This document shows, piece by piece, positions 39,075-51,100 of a stretch of 64,000 nucleotides of DNA (positions are counted from its first letter, which is position 1; each line of letters starts with the position of its first letter). A program made the position numbers and the translations under genes. Source of the stretch: Eudromia elegans (lineage: Eukaryota; Chordata; Aves; Tinamiformes; Tinamidae); contig PTEX01000140.1 in the NCBI GenBank assembly GCA_003342815.1, forward strand, positions 1,592,315 through 1,656,314. The letters are read 5' to 3'. Below the pieces are notes generated by a model, which worked only from the letters and a program-made list of their open reading frames with translations, ran no database searches and was not told the origin of the DNA.

Positions 39075-39136
39075 AGATATTTGTAGGAGATATTTGTAAG
39101 ATATTTGTAAATATCTTATTTTGTAAGATATTTGTA
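39075..39136. repeat. four copies of an 11-bp unit plus inverted copy
   Basis: AGATATTTGTA occurs at 39075-39085, 39088-39098, 39099-39109 and 39126-39136. At 39098-39117 the third copy forms a perfect 9+2+9 hairpin, AAGATATTT-GT-AAATATCTT. This is a small local satellite that grew by both direct and inverted duplication. A minus-strand frame across it gives repeated TNILQ, which I treat as a by-product. Confidence 0.9.
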
Positions 39137-42100
39137 GGAAGAGATACTTTCTTACAAAACTTAGTAGTCGACTCTGGTCCATGCTCTTTCTTTTCGTAAA
39201 GCACGTTATGGAGAGGAAGGACAGACTGGGATATGCAGCTTTTCAATAAGTTAAATGGCACCTTGGATGCTACAGCTGGTAGCAAAGAAGTGCTGAAGTG
39301 AAAAATGAAGTCATGGAGTAAATAAAGCAAGGTCTTAAAGGCTGCTACAAATTACACTAGAGACCAGATTTGTTCAGACAGTCTTGGCATCAGGGGATTA
39401 TAAAGACAACCTAGACTAAGTGCAGATTTGATCTATTAATGAGAAAACAAAGGTCAGAAATCTGTACCGATGGATGTAATTTATCTACTTGGTCTTTTCT
39501 CTTATTTGGGTAGCAACCTCTAAACACTTCTGCACAAGCAGTAGTAGTATAATACCAGTGTGATGACACCTGGCATCTAAAGAACCACCTCCACTCTTGT
39601 AGAAATACGCTTGGTGGATCTCCTAGCCTAGCCTGGAGGAGCTGGTTGTTCCCCACGGACATTCTGGGGGTCCATTTGATTTGCAGAAGAAAATCAAAGC
39701 TCAAGTTGAGTATCAAGCTCAATCAGGAAGAAGTAAGATGGAAAGGGAGTTGTAACCGAGGGCACGGTATGGGTCTGAAGCTCTGAAGTTTTCCGTATTT
39801 GACTCTACCCAGCAGCCAGGAGTGAAACGTTTCCAGGGGAAGTGAAGGCTGACTGCACATAGCTGTTTGTGTTCGGTTTTAGGACACCAGGCTCCATCTG
39901 TGCCTCCACTTACGGAGGAATACCCTTTCTTTGGTGGCCTCACCTGCTCAGAGCCAGAAGGAGCGGAGTGGTCTCTGCACCTACCTGTTTCCTTGCCTCC
40001 GTTTTGCACTCCTGCTCTCTTCCTCAGGCTGTGTAACTAGACATGGAATCAGTCACTGGGTTTCCGCTGAATACTTTAGCTTTGGCTACATATTTGTTGC
40101 AATAGAGGCAGTGGCTTCACAGGAAAGTAGTCTGGTGGGATGTCTCCTCCTGTGGGTTCTGCATTTGCACAGTGTTCTGCTGCTGACCCTATGTGAGCCC
40201 TAATCCCACGGCTCCCTGTGCGAGGAGTGAAGCTGAGGGTTAACGCTGGGTATCACTTCTAACTAATACACAGGCCAAGCCAACGGGTACAGGCATTTTC
40301 AACTTCCACAGAATTAGAGTAAGCAGGGTTCCTCTCAACTCAGTTTCACAAAAATCCTTTGAGTCTCCAAGACCTCATAAAACACCCTCCCTTTCAATGT
40401 TAAACATAATCGTATTTTAAATTCAAGGGCATCAGGAACGATAAAACCTGATTTTAGTTGTAGTGAGTGCCCTGCGACCTTTCTCAGCAGGCTGTGTCGG
40501 TCTTCTCCATCTTGAACTTCTAGGATTCCACATAAAGCCAAGGACTTGCTGGGGTTTTTCTCTCCCGTGTGATCTGCTGTTGAAAGTGGCGCTACGGAGA
40601 CCACGGATGGTAAAAGGAATCGAGAGCCGGATCACTTCGTGCTGTCATCTGTGTGCAAAGAGGCGGTGACCTTCCTCATGTTTTGAACTCAGCATCTCAG
40701 CGTAGATTAAGAAGAGTGACTCATGCTCGCCTATGCCATTTGTACCTTTTATGTGAAGCTGCTCCGCTTCACACTCCAAATGCTGCTACCAAAAAAAGGT
40801 TCCTCGTGCTCGGAGCTGTTTGGAAAGTATGTCTAGGAAAATGCTGAACTGGATTGTAAATATCATCAGGATTACACAGTCTGGGGAAAAAATGGAGAAA
40901 AGGAACAGGTGGAAAATGAAAAGTAACCTGACGATTTAACCAGTGTGTAGATACTCCCTCAGGTATTTAACATTCAGGTACAATAGCGTACAGAATAAAT
41001 GCTCTTCAGAATCAAAACTATTTCGTATTACCAAGTAGGTCATATTTCCAGCAACCATTTCTCAATATGTAAATATGAGCAGTGATTGCTTTAGAATAGA
41101 CATAATTATATATTCAGCAGAATGCATAATTTTACCCAATGAACCATAGTTAATTTTATTTGAAAATTAGTGATTATCATTTTGGTGTTAATTACAGAGC
41201 ACAAAATCCATCTTCAGTGTTAAAAGAGAAGACTCATCCCTCTTTCATATAACCCGAGTCACTTGTGGAATAACCAAAGTCATTTTGTGATATTAAGTGT
41301 ATACAAAAAGCATACCAAAAGATATTATTGAAAATGAAGGACTAATGTTCAGAGTAGGACCTCTAGCCCCTGCAGAGCAATCTTCCACTCAGTTCTACCT
41401 CATGTATTTGGCCAACCCAATATTTTGCTGTTACTTATGTGGCTATTTTGTGAGCATCTACGAGTGTCTGGGTCTGGAGGGAGCGCAGAGGGAAGGGAAC
41501 AGCAATATTCACCACATTCCTTCCCACTCTGGATTCCCGTATTTGACTCTGTCCCTTTGAACCCTCCGCAAGCTATGCAGAAAACCCAGGAGTTGATGGC
41601 AGGACTGCTGGTCTCAGTAAAGCAGCATACAAAGAGTAGAGTGAAAAAATAATCAGACACCTTGATGTCTGTTATGCAGAAAAAAACCCCTATTTTTCGG
41701 AACGGACTTCCCAATCCGCAGCCCGCTGGGTTTCGCCCTCCCCTGATGGGCCTGGGAAATGTCCATGGGAAGCTCCCTGGAAACCTTCCCCTAGGCGAGG
41801 GAGACAAAAATCTTACCTCCTGCTGGGACGATCCAGGGGAAAACCCCCCTCTGCACACTTCCTCCTGACGCATCTGGGCTCGGAAATGCACTTGGGTTTG
41901 ATCACAGATGATAGGATCAGTCTAGCAGACTTGGATATAAACAATTACCCAAACGCTTTCACAAGCGGCTGTTCTGTTGCGGGGTAGGATGATGTGGGCT
42001 GGAGAGGAGTGGACTCAAACACATGGATTATCTAACATTTTCCTTAGTACCAGTGGGAGGATTTGAATGTGGAATAATTTACAAGTGAAGAAACCATATG

Positions 42101-42864
42101 GGGGCAACATACTTATCCGAGGAACATTAGCGTTCAACTTCAGAGCACTTCTCTGTGACTATATATCTGTTCATTGGAATATGCTGGAAATAATTGCACA
42201 CATATGTATGCTAGCCACACCCTCCAGTAATATCAATAGACTTAACTTTTACGTCGAGTTGCAAATTAAGGGAATAGACGTTATTTTAAGAGTGTTGAAC
42301 GCATGGCTGCCATCCAACAAATTCACCATGGCACTCGCCCAAGAAATTGCTCCAAGGCAGCCTAATCAAGACAGAATTTCTGGCAAAAATACCTTTCGAG
42401 ACAAGGCTCTCACTCTTTTTCCAAAGTAGAGAACTCCTTTGATGGCAGTCTGAGAGCGCATTTAAGAACATTCTCAGGTGCCTTTTTTGTAAACTTGAAA
42501 ACCAAACTCAAGGAAATGAGGGAGAAAATCACAGGACTCATTTTAACATATTTCACTAATCCAATTGGACAACGGAGGTTGAATAACAGTCAGCTGATTT
42601 CATTTTAGCTCTCAGTTTTTCAGTTCTGAGGGGGAAAAAGCTAATTTACTACAGAAGGTTTTGATTCTGCTCTGTAAACACGAATGGTGCCTAGGATTCA
42701 AACTATAGCACAAAGCTGAGTTAAATTGTCTCGTAATGGGCTACCCGGCTTTATTTTTTCTTACCAACATCCTTTTCGAAAAGGGAGTTTAGATTTTTTT
42801 TTTTCCCTGTTTCCCCATTACTTTTTATTGTTCCCGCAGAGCTTTTCATGCTTTGCACAGTCCG

Positions 42865-43335
42865 GTTGTAGCGAACGGCTTCAGTCGGCGCTGTGGTTTG
42901 CGGCAGCAATGCAGCGCGCTGGAGCGCAGGCGGCGATGGCTCGGTAGCTCAGCAGCACCGCGGCCCGCTCTGCGCGCCCGCACGGACGGCACGGGGCGGG
43001 TGTTCCGGGCTGCGCGTGGGGTACGGTGCGATGGGGTTACGGTCCCACAGGTTCTTCACGGGCTGGTGGTGGAGACGCTAATCAGAGCTGACGGCCTCGG
43101 TCCGCTCGGCGTGGCGAGGCTTTCCGTCCCGGGGGCAGGTGTGGCTTCACGCTGCAAACACGCTGGAATCGCCCCGGCTCGCTGCGACGCCGCGGAGCGG
43201 CAAGCGCCGGAGTGCCGGGAATGTGACGTTCTGAATGGAGGGAGAGCACGAGCCCTTCTGGTCAGCGCCGAGCGAGAGCCCTCCAGGAAGGCCGGAGCAG
43301 CCGGAGAAGGCAGCCCAAGCACGCGGGAAACAACG
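42865..43335. promoter_or_regulatory. CpG-rich patch, possible second promoter
   Basis: About 470 bases of raised CpG content contain a GC box (GGGGCGGGTG near 42993) and CGCCCGCACGG-type sequence, surrounded by AT-rich DNA. A 210-codon plus-strand frame (42853-43485) covers it, but its translation is Arg/Ala-rich and unlike known domains, and the other strand is also open. It may be a CpG-island promoter for an unannotated or non-coding transcript. No donor or start site could be supported. Confidence 0.45.
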
Positions 43336-44375
43336 ACGAGATCAAGCACGGTATCAAATCTCCATTTGGAAAATTCATTTAATATCTCATCCCTTGGACT
43401 AATAAACCTGCTTGTGTATTTAGAAAAATCCCAATACTCATTTTACATACAGGCATTTTTCTCCTCTTTTTGGTCCAGGCACTGAATGGCTTTTGCAAAT
43501 GCAGGCGGAGATGATTAGAGAAGTAGAGCACACCAGTCACCTTCCATTCGCCAGCTTAAGAGGGATGAAAAACTATGTAGCGGAAGCGACAAATATTTTA
43601 CATTGCTAATAATTTTCTTTCCTCTGTAGCATAGATAAGAAAGGTCAGAGAGCCTGTGCATTTTAAAAGATCTCTGTTTTTTAAGGCTCTTATCACATTC
43701 TCATTATCTTAGATATTATACTCAGTGAGTATGAAAATAATACCATTGCAAGACAGGAATGTAATAAAACTTCTTGTTAGAGCTAGTTTAAACATGGGCT
43801 ACTGTCACTGGCAGATTTGGATTCTTATTTTTTGTGCTTTTTATTTTAATTTAAGTTCAGGTTTAACTGAAGTGTTTCTAAGGTGGCAGACAGCCCAGAA
43901 CATTAATTCTGGCTTCCCACATTTGAAGGGAATAACTTTTTCATATCTGAAGGATGAAAGGGCCAAAGGCAAACCAAACATCACATGAACCTAGCAGACA
44001 GAATGACTCAGTATTTTCAAACAAGTTGTTGAAACTGCTGCTGGGGAGATTATTCCTAAAAGCAACAGCCCTTCTAGCAGCCCTTGGGTCTTTGGTGCTG
44101 GTGGCCACTTTGACAGGACATTGAAGCACAAGCCCTGACCTTAAGATGGTGTGTGATGGGTTATGTGTATTAAAGTGGCAATGAGAAGGCTGTGTGATGA
44201 GCTCAGAGTCCTGGAGGTAGAAAAGGGCCTGGAGGCAGGCGCATTGCCTTCACTAGGCATCACGAGGAAAAATGGGAATCATCCCGGGACACAACACTTT
44301 CCGCTGGATTACAGAGCTGCTACATTCTTGCAGGAGAGAGGTTAATTATGAGCCAGAGCCAGGAAAGGTGAATTA
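43336..44375. other. non-coding spacer
   Basis: AT-rich sequence between the CpG-rich patch and the long CR1 copy. I see no gene; open frames are under 90 codons. Confidence 0.6.
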
Positions 44376-45137
44376 CAGAATCTCAGAATGGTTGAGGCTG
44401 GAAGAGACCCCTAGAGATCATCCAGTCCAACCCCCCTGCTCCAGCAGGGACCTCTAGAGCACGGGGCACAGGGTGGCATCCAGATGGGTTTGGAAGATCT
44501 CCAGAGAAGGAGACTCCACAGCCTCTCTGGGCAGCCTGTGCCAGGGCTCTGTCACCCCCATAGGAAAGAAGTTCTTCCTCGCATGGAGATGGAACTGCCT
44601 GTGTTTCAACTTGTACCCATTACCCCTTGTCCTGTCACTGGCCACCACTGAGAAGAGTTTGGCCCCCTCCTCCCTATATTCTCCCCTCAGATACTTACAC
44701 ATGCTGAACAGATCCCCTCTCAGTCCACTTTTCTCTAGGCTAAACAGGCCCAGCTCGTTTATTCTCTCCTCATACAATAGATGCTTCAGTCCCTTAATCA
44801 TCTTCGTGGCCCTGCGCTGGACTCTCTCTAGCAGCTCCACATCCCTCTTGCACTGGGGAGCCCAGAAGTGCACCAAATCAGCCTCACCAGGGCTGAGGAG
44901 AGGGGCAGGATCCCCTCCCTTGACCTGCTGGCAACGCTCCTCCTCATGCAGGCCAGGATCCCATTGGCCTTCTTGGCCACAAGGGCACATTGCTGCCTCA
45001 TGGTCACCTTGTTGTCACCCAGGACTCCCAAATCCCTCTCCGCGGAGCTGCTTTCCAGCAGGAAATCAGCCCCTAATCTGCACTGGTGCCTGGGGTTATT
45101 CCTGCCCAGGTGCAGGACCCTGCACTCGTCCTTATGG
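44376..45137 (-). mobile_element. CR1 LINE, 5'-truncated, with broken ORF2 C-terminus
   Basis: Some 760 bases of a CR1 non-LTR retrotransposon lie on the minus strand. The 3' end (44376 side) shows the TCAGAATGGTTGAGGCTGG tail. Translation of the minus strand gives familiar CR1 reverse-transcriptase C-terminal motifs in order: [56 protein letters not shown] and WHRLPREAVESPSLEIF. The reading frame changes near 44865-44880, where LVR should run on to the FWAPQ motif, so a small deletion has broken it. The element lacks its 5' part and endonuclease and is dead. It is the least decayed transposon in the window. Confidence 0.96.
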
Positions 45138-48100
45138 CAACAAAGCAGGTAAGAACCAGAAAAATGAATAGAGAGCTAAGCAAGGCTTTGGAGGCAAGCA
45201 CAGTAGGGAAAATAGGGGGAGGAAATGGTGAGCAGAACAGTAAAAATGGTTATTTTTCAGAAAGAGAAAAAAAAAGATCTTACTCTAGCAGTTTCCTTCA
45301 GGCACCAGCTGCTGCTTCCCTTGCAGCTACACGTAGCCACGTCTTTGCAGCGACTGGGTCCATGGCCAGTCCTACGGACTGGTGTCCTACCTTCCGTCCC
45401 GTGACTCCTGTGGTCTTCATAGATGCCCAGGCTTAAAAATTGCTGCGGTGAAGTCAGAAACCTGTAGCCATCAGGAAAATGAGAGATCCCTAAGGAGCGC
45501 AAACACGGCTATGGAGAGGATTTATTATCAGCAGGAAGAGAAGCCTGAATCAGCGCTTTAGTGGCAGATAAATCAGTGAGTTTGCTAATGATGTTTCAGT
45601 GCTCTTGATTGAATTGGATTTGCAAGACAGAAGTGCAGCTGCAAACTGAATTGTTTATATGACAAGAGACGAACAGCAAGCCAGTTCTGACCACCCCGGG
45701 TTTCTGCATAGTTGGGGTAATTTAGTCCCCATTACTGTTGTTATTTTATATGCAAATGAATTATTAACGGCTTTATATAATTATCTCCTGGACCACTTGA
45801 AAAAGAAATATCCTTCCCATATTCTTGCCAAAGTTTAACACTAAATCCCACTCCTGCTGGAATCTGTGGGAGTTTTATTATATTACAGATATGATCCTTT
45901 CAGAGGACATTAAAAATGAATACAAAATATTGGAATTGCCTGTAGTTATGAAACTGTTATTAATTTGAGTTAAGGCCTATTACCATATACTACTATCTTC
46001 ATGCTACATGTGCTTGCCTTTGTATATATAATATTAAAGAAATATCATGCATATTGGGTTCTTCTAATTATATTGCTTTGGAGATGATCTGGCTAATCGC
46101 CACCATCAGCCTCTTGCTAGGTTGTTCTCTGGGGTTCCAGCCATTAAATCTGTGTGTGTTTTATGTTCTAAATAGGCTGCTGCTGTCCCCGTCATGATCA
46201 AGTGGAGTCGAAGCAATGGCTACTGGAAGAGCAGAAAGAGAATTGCCAGCTGGCAAAGGGGTCTGAAAAGAATCAGACATAAAACGGCCATGAAATTGTC
46301 ATGGAACTTCTGTGGAGAAAGATGACAGAGCAGGACCACAGGGGAGCTCAAAAGGACGGAAGTCAGGGCAACGCGGGGAAGCGTTCAGCTCGATCCTCGG
46401 AGTCCCAAAGCTTGAGGGGCACGGGGAAAACCGCCCTGCCAGGCATGTCCGCTGCCTTCCCTGCCGCTTTGTGCTGGCGGTAACAGCGGGAGAGGCAGCG
46501 TAGGCGTTTTTCCTATGCTAAGTTTACATTCAGGTGTTATTTCGAGCCCCGCAAAGTGAGACTACGAAGGCATTTGACATTTTAAAGATTTCTTACCTAA
46601 GAAGTATCATTTTTTTTTCCCTTCCAATTTTATTTCTAAAAACAGAAATTAAAATAAATCTGAAAAATCAACAAACACAGGACAAAGCTTCTTTTCTTCA
46701 CTCCATTAGCTATAATTTTGGGCACGCTATCAGAATAAAAAAATCCACAATTGTAACTGAGACTCTTGCACACTTGCTAGCATTGAAAAACAAAGTTTGG
46801 GGTCATTCCACACTTTAGAAGCTTGGCAAGAAGGAAGTTAAACTAGCTAAATAAAACTGTTCAACTTTAAAAAAATTGCTATTTTTGGCTAAAAAAAAAT
46901 TGCTAAACCTTAAAGTTTCAGCAATATGAACTACTGGTATGTTTTATTCCAGTAGGATGTGATATCAGCTTGTAATGAAGTGAATTTGTAATTCAGTTGA
47001 ACTGAAGGGTCTTTCACAGACCAAAGTCTACGTCAGCAGTGACAGTTTCAGCAGTGTAACACAGGGCACGAGTGTGGTTAATCACAGTGTATTTACCACG
47101 AAGAAGCTTTGGCTGTGGCCACGCTGCAGAAACACCTCGTGTTGCTAGACTTGAATGCAGGCGGACTAAAGGAGCTGTTGGAGGGACAAGGCTACAGCCT
47201 GGCAGCTCTTTTTCTCCCTCTAAACAAGATTTAACTGCTGTTGACAGGGGAAGTAGAGGACAGCTTTCTAGAGCAGGTCAGTGCAGTAAAACACACTTGT
47301 GAAGGGCAAATAATTAATCTCTCAGAAGTGCTCTATGAAGGCACTGCCAGAGATTCAAGTTTATGCTGCAATATCGGAGGAGTAGATGACCTGAGGAAGA
47401 ACATTCTCAGTGTAACAAGGGAGCACTGATCATTTACTTTGTCACTAATTTTCTGCGTTTTCTTGGCGGAGACCCCCAAATAAGGGCCTTCCCTACTGCA
47501 GTGCAGCTGCCCTTCTGGTGCGTCCCTGCAAGGAATCCACAACCTGCATCTCTGATGCAGCTCTCGGGGCAGGGGCAAGGCTAGAAACGAGCAGCTTGCC
47601 TTCCACGTTCGCCTTCAACATGGGGCGAACGAGCAACCCTGGCTGCAGTTTGGGCATGAGGCCTCTCAGCAGAGGGGCCAAGGAAGAGCTTCCTTTTCCC
47701 CCATAATGTCTGGAATCGAAAAGGACGGAGGGATGTCGGTGGCGCTGCTGACATGTGGGTTGTGGCACCGCAGAGCAAAGGAAAACGTGGAGCTGCGCTC
47801 GGTGCCGTTTCTGCCCTTCCCTGGCATAGGGTGATTGACATCACTGAAAACCCCAAATTCATTAACAGATACGTAGTAAAGTGAGAGTAAATCACGAAGA
47901 GTGGTTATATCCCTTTTTGAAATAATGTCCATTACTGATTTTTGTTTGTTTTACCCTCCATTTCAGCTTTGTATTCTGCAGACTTGTAGGAAAGATTTTT
48001 CCATTCACAGCAGCTCTTTAAACTTGAGTGCTACAAGCTCATTTCAGCCACTGGAGCCTGAGGCTTCGGCTCACCATTTTGATCGAAAAGAGGGCAGCGG

Positions 48101-51100
48101 GATGGGAGCCTTCAGCCATTACTTACCAGTTCATTTAACATGCCACAGACCAGGAGGGTGGCATCTGGTGTGTTATTAAGTAAGAACAGGCTTTAAGCAT
48201 TTACTCCTGTCACAACAGTAGCTCCTTTCCTGCTGTTCGGATAAAAGATATTACAGCATCATAATCAATCAAAAAAAAAAAGAAGAAAAAAAAAAGAAAA
48301 AAAGAAAAGAAAAACCCTCCAAAATACCAAACAGGAAAACCCAAAACAATCTATACTTGAGTTAGAAAATGTGACTTTCTGAAGTAGACATGAGGACTCA
48401 GAGATTTATTCCTCCCCAAAACAAAGCAAGGGAATAAGACTTAGCCACATTGTAGTCAAAATTAATGAAACACAAGGTGTGGCCTTCCTCCCGCTGGATG
48501 TTTGTACTTGTCTAAACCAAAAGGGCTGACTGAATCTCGGTCCTCCAACTCCTGCTACAATTTGCACCTCAGCAACTGGTAAGAAGCTGAATCTTTCATG
48601 TATGCTCCCTCAGCCCAGTGTCTGCAAACTCGGGACAGGAATATTTACAGAGAAAATAGTAATAATGAAAATTGTCGGCAATTCTGGAATCCACAGAAAC
48701 CCTTCTCGGGATTTCTCTTAAAAAGAACTTTACCTTTTATCTTTAACATGAAAAATAAGCTCATGTATTTTGGGATGTTTTGTAAGAGAGCAGGCTGGCT
48801 AAAAGGCCTGAAGAAATAAATGAAAAGGTTGGGTTTTATACCATGGCAGGAGAGAAATCTTGAAGGCTCTGAGTACTACAGGAATGTGTTCATGCATTCT
48901 CCTCCAGCCAAGGCAACACGGCCTTATGAACACTTATGAACACCTCCACAGATCTGCTCCTCTGCCTGCACTACTGAACTCCTCTCTTAATCCCTCCACG
49001 ACAAATAAGCTGGGTTCCTTTAAAGAGCTTAGTATTAAGGCTCTACCAAATCAATTCATTTTGACTTAGTAGCCAGGGAGTGACCACACAGTGAAGAGCT
49101 GCTGGCAGACCTGGATGGCAATGAACTTGGGCAGAGTTGAGCCATGAGGGCGATTGCTGCCACTAGGAAAAAGGATGTGCAGGGTAGCTGAGAAAGGAGC
49201 CTCTGGGCCAATATTGCACTCCTGCTCTTCAGCACAAGCACATGGGCGCGCTCTAAAAACCACTCAAAATAGAAAAAAAAAGGTCTGTTTAGCTTTTTGT
49301 GCCTTCATACAATGGCAGCTCTCTACAGAAGAGTATAAATATAGCCCATGTATAAAGACTTCTTCCCAGCTTCCAGCCAGGTGTAGCTCAGGCACTTCTT
49401 GAGATAGGGGTTGTCGCTTCATGTAGCTTTGGACAGATTTTTGCCTCACTACTTTATTGAACCCATGTTTTGGTAAACTGTTGTTTTGTTCAAAATTAAG
49501 CTAAAATTTTAGGAGGACCCCCTGAGCCCTGTTTGGAAAACAGCCCTATCAATCCTTTCTACTCTTGTTTTCCCATCCTGTCCACAAATGTTTCTCTTTG
49601 GGTGAGAGTCACGAGGATGACAGTTTCGTGTATTTTGGCCTTTCATAAAGCTTTGGAGGCAAAAAAAAGCCTCGGTGTAGTTTAGGAAACCAGCAATGGA
49701 ATTGGCGTCACCAGGCTGAAAAGTATTTTCTTTACAAAGACTAGCCATGTTCCCACTCATTCTGTTCACTTGCTGTCTTAGAACAAAATGATTCATGATT
49801 AAATGGAAAATAAAATCCTTCTTTGACCGTGTAATTAGTAGAGTCTATTTAGAGAGAATCTTGACTCTAAACTCTAAGCTCAAGATGAGCAAGTTTTTCT
49901 GCACCTTGGTCAAGCAGTATCTCTGAGTGTCTAATTACTGCCCTGCCTAAACTACTATTTGGGGCACCCATGCTCAGCCACTTCAAGGAACGGGCCGAGC
50001 CCAGACAGCTCTTGTGCTGTAACAGCCAGGCCTCAAGAGAATACATGAGCAGGAATGAATGCTGTGGTCTGTCACCCACCTGGAGCTCCAAGACACGAGC
50101 CACCATGCTCTTCAACTGCAGCCCTGTACGGATAAATGAACGGGCGCCAGGTCTGGAACTTCCCACTCTAAGCACAGTTTCCCTTCAGCTGCTGTTGCAA
50201 CTCCCTTAGAGGCTGCTGTTGTGCGCAGGTGGAAGCCCATGAGAATTTTCTTTTGGATTCCTCAGGCATGATCACATAAGACAAGAGAGCAGGTCGAGCA
50301 GGGTAGATGTTTGATAAACTAGGGACACAAACACCAAGTCAAACTTTTGTTATGGCATGAACATACAATGTATCAGATAATATTTTCTCCAGTAATTTAT
50401 GTTTTTAAGAAGCTACAAGGAAAATAAGGTGCTTTCTTGTACAGATGTTTCCTTTTGAGAGACTCTATTTTGCATTCTGGGCAATAATCTTGCCTCTCTT
50501 TTTTCAGCAAAAATATTCAGACCACAGTGCCAAAAATAATACTTACACATGTAAACTTGAGCAACTGAAATCAAGTGTCTTGCTCTTCTTAATTTCTGTT
50601 CAAAGAGTCAAACTCTGATTAATACAAATGCAATGAAAATGATGGTGATATTTGAAATATACCTCTTTTCAGGACAAAGTCTGACATTTTTGCAAACAGA
50701 AAAAGGCTGTAAGAATGAACAACATATGGAATACATATGTATTTATCCTTCACAAAGGCATTTACAAACACTTCAGTTGTAATATTTAGCTCCTGCTGAG
50801 TATATACTTGTAACCAATTATTATACAAAACTATCATCAAAGAGGAAGAATATCTATCAATAAGAATACAGTAAAATTGTTTAATTTCCTCGCAGTTGGT
50901 CTGTACATACAGATATACCAAACTGTCAGCTGCTTTGTGGGGAAATAATTCCACAAGGACAAACATTCTTGCCAATGCCACCAGTGCATAAGTGTAAGCA
51001 ATTTTTATTTCAGGATGACATGTAGAGGTCATTGCTTCATCTGTATGATAAACTTGCCTATTCCAAAAGGCTTTTTTCCTTTTTTTTTCTCCCAAGTGCT

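Larger units (their letters stand above)
38111..42864. other. non-coding spacer
   Basis: I see no recognisable gene. An 18-base palindrome (38495-38512), a tandem and inverted repeat cluster (39075-39136), and a segment starting near 38588 that resembles an old amniote repeat are described separately. A 163-codon minus-strand frame at 41400-41891 contains a good-looking donor (CAGGAG-GTAAGA, near 41817), but no partner exon or domain was found. Confidence 0.55.

Noticed and set aside
41400..41891. 163-codon minus-strand frame with an internal consensus donor
   Set aside because: The only support is one donor motif; there is no partner exon, acceptor or recognisable domain.
44473..45171. 232-codon plus-strand frame
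   Set aside because: It is the antisense of the CR1 element; the family's own protein motifs read on the minus strand.
45750..45757. POU octamer ATGCAAAT
   Set aside because: The same octamer also appears at 1557 and 53496; about two copies are expected by chance in 64 kb on both strands.
48271..48314. Poly-A tail of a processed pseudogene
   Set aside because: No gene-like body or target-site duplication is visible upstream; the run is interrupted simple sequence.
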